DNA of 6,810 nucleotides from an uncultured Gemmatimonadota bacterium (lineage in GTDB: Bacteria; Gemmatimonadota; Gemmatimonadetes; Longimicrobiales; Gaopeijiaceae), in the NCBI GenBank assembly GCA_938030915.1, contig CALHIO010000067.1, positions 1-6,810 of the forward strand, in the 5' to 3' direction. The position numbers were made by a program, and so were the translations under genes. Each line of letters opens with the position of its first letter. Within the stretch, counting starts at the first letter, position 1. Of this stretch, positions 6,028 to 6,810 are shown piece by piece. Under the pieces are notes generated by a model. That model was not told where the DNA came from, ran no database searches, and saw only the letters and a list, made by a program, of their open reading frames with translations.

Positions 6028-6738
6028 TCAGTTCAGGGGTTCGACCGTGGCGCGAATGATGCGCGTCAGCTCGGGAAACTCGGTGTCCAGGTACTCGTTG
6101 CCCCGGGCGGCGGCCATCGCCTGATACGGCCCCGTGCCCCTCGGGGGCCCATCGCCGTAGTCGGCGTAGAACGCGTCGACGACGTCCATCCCTTCCACCA
6201 CCTCGCCGAAGGGCGCGAACCCCTCCCCATCAAGCGGTGCGTTGTCCTTGTAGCTGATGAAGATCTCGGTCGTGCGCGTATGTCGGCCACCTTTCGCGAA
6301 GGCGACGCGCCCCCGTGCGTTGGTCTCCGCGACGGGATCGTCCACCAGGAACTCCGATTTCCAGACCTGGTTCACATACGGATTCCCGTTCAGCCCGAAC
6401 TGAGCCATGAAGCCGTCGACCACGCGGTAGACGCGGGTGTCGTCGTAGTAGCCGCCTCGAACGAGGCTGTAGAAGCGGTCGGCGCCCAGCGGGGCCCAGC
6501 TCCGTCGCACCTCGATCAGGACATCGCCGCCCGACGTCTCGAGCCTGACGCGAAAGCGAGCGGGTGCCGTTTCAGCGTAGTTGCTTGCTCGGAGCAACGG
6601 GTCTCGACGGAGTTCGGCGTCCGGGTCCGGCGGCGCGTCCTCGGTGGCGCATGCCAACGCTCCCAGGCCGACGAGAGCGAGGACGGCCAGTCGGTGTGGC
6701 CGGTTTCGGCGAGGACGGCGTGTCGTAGAGCGGGTCAT
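6028..6738 (-). CDS. Cyclophilin-type peptidyl-prolyl isomerase, lipoprotein
   Basis: The product (236 residues) is a cyclophilin-fold protein, expected to speed cis-trans turns of X-Pro bonds in exported proteins. An Arg-rich n-region, a hydrophobic core at 17-29 and LGALAC give a lipobox with Cys30, so it is probably membrane-anchored on the outer side; no other cysteine occurs. The domain runs from about 62 to 232. YRVVDGFMAQ (104-113) matches the FHRxIxGFMxQ core, keeping Arg105, Phe110, Met111 and Gln113; FGEVVEGMDVVD (177-188) matches FGxVxxGxxVV. Differences from human CypA are Glu158 for Gln111 (TEIF instead of SQFF), Pro168 in the place of Trp121, and QFGLNGNP after the core instead of QGGD. 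It is therefore likely, but not certainly, active. The ATG is supported by GGAG 7 bases upstream on the minus strand (6746-6749). It converges on the M14 gene, so the two are separately transcribed. Confidence 0.93.
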   Translation of the reverse strand: MTRSTTRRPRRNRPHRLAVLALVGLGALACATEDAPPDPDAELRRDPLLRASNYAETAPARFRVRLETSGGDVLIEVRRSWAPLGADRFYSLVRGGYYDDTRVYRVVDGFMAQFGLNGNPYVNQVWKSEFLVDDPVAETNARGRVAFAKGGRHTRTTEIFISYKDNAPLDGEGFAPFGEVVEGMDVVDAFYADYGDGPPRGTGPYQAMAAARGNEYLDTEFPELTRIIRATVEPLN

Positions 6739-6768
6739 GCGGGAACTCCGGGCGCGAATCGACGTCCC

Positions 6769-6799
6769 ATCATCTGACGCGCGGGCACGACGGCGTCAA
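6769..6799 (-). promoter_or_regulatory. Weak sigma-70-like promoter candidate for the cyclophilin gene
   Basis: On the minus strand TTGACG (6799 down to 6794) is a good -35 match. The best -10 partner is GATGAT (6774 down to 6769), four of six matches, but the spacer of 19 bases is long. It lies about 30 bases before the start codon. The location is right, but the call rests on the -35 box alone. Confidence 0.25.
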
Positions 6800-6810
6800 G
6801 CTTGCACCGG

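Overview
The window is GC-rich, tightly packed bacterial DNA. Several traits point to Gemmatimonadota or a similar environmental lineage: a very large secreted M14-type carboxypeptidase with a C-terminal amidotransferase-like domain, a DinB-fold lipoprotein, a cyclophilin lipoprotein and abundant GTG starts. This placement is an inference from gene style, as no phylogenetic marker is present. No mobile element, CRISPR array, tRNA or rRNA is visible.

Layout. Bases 1-405 hold a single-gene cold-shock unit: a leader with a perfect hairpin, a 69-residue CspA-family protein and a strong intrinsic terminator. From 558 to 3259 four + strand genes follow with no gaps: a DinB-like lipoprotein, a homocysteine S-methyltransferase (MmuM), a short DksA/TraR-type zinc-finger protein and a polytopic membrane protein resembling M50 site-2 proteases. 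The junctions overlap by 13, 4 and 11 bases, and the last three genes all start with GTG, so translational coupling is likely. After a 92-base gap comes a separate large gene for an exported M14 metallocarboxypeptidase-like protein (3352-6003). It converges on a minus-strand cyclophilin lipoprotein gene (6028-6738), with a short hairpin between the two.

How the genes fit together. The four-gene block looks like one transcript mixing envelope proteins (DinB lipoprotein, M50-like membrane protein), one-carbon/methionine metabolism (MmuM) and a possible RNA-polymerase-binding regulator (DksA-like). No single pathway is obvious. The M14 protein and the cyclophilin are both extracytoplasmic and probably serve protein breakdown and folding outside the inner membrane.

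Most of the window is ordinary. The points most worth a second look are the M50-like protein, whose HExxH motif reads HQxxH; the M14 protein, whose mature part is cysteine-free and whose amidotransferase-like domain therefore has no nucleophile; a cyclophilin with altered pocket residues; and three evenly spaced TCCGGT copies before the M14 gene. I found no convincing evidence for a wholly new system.
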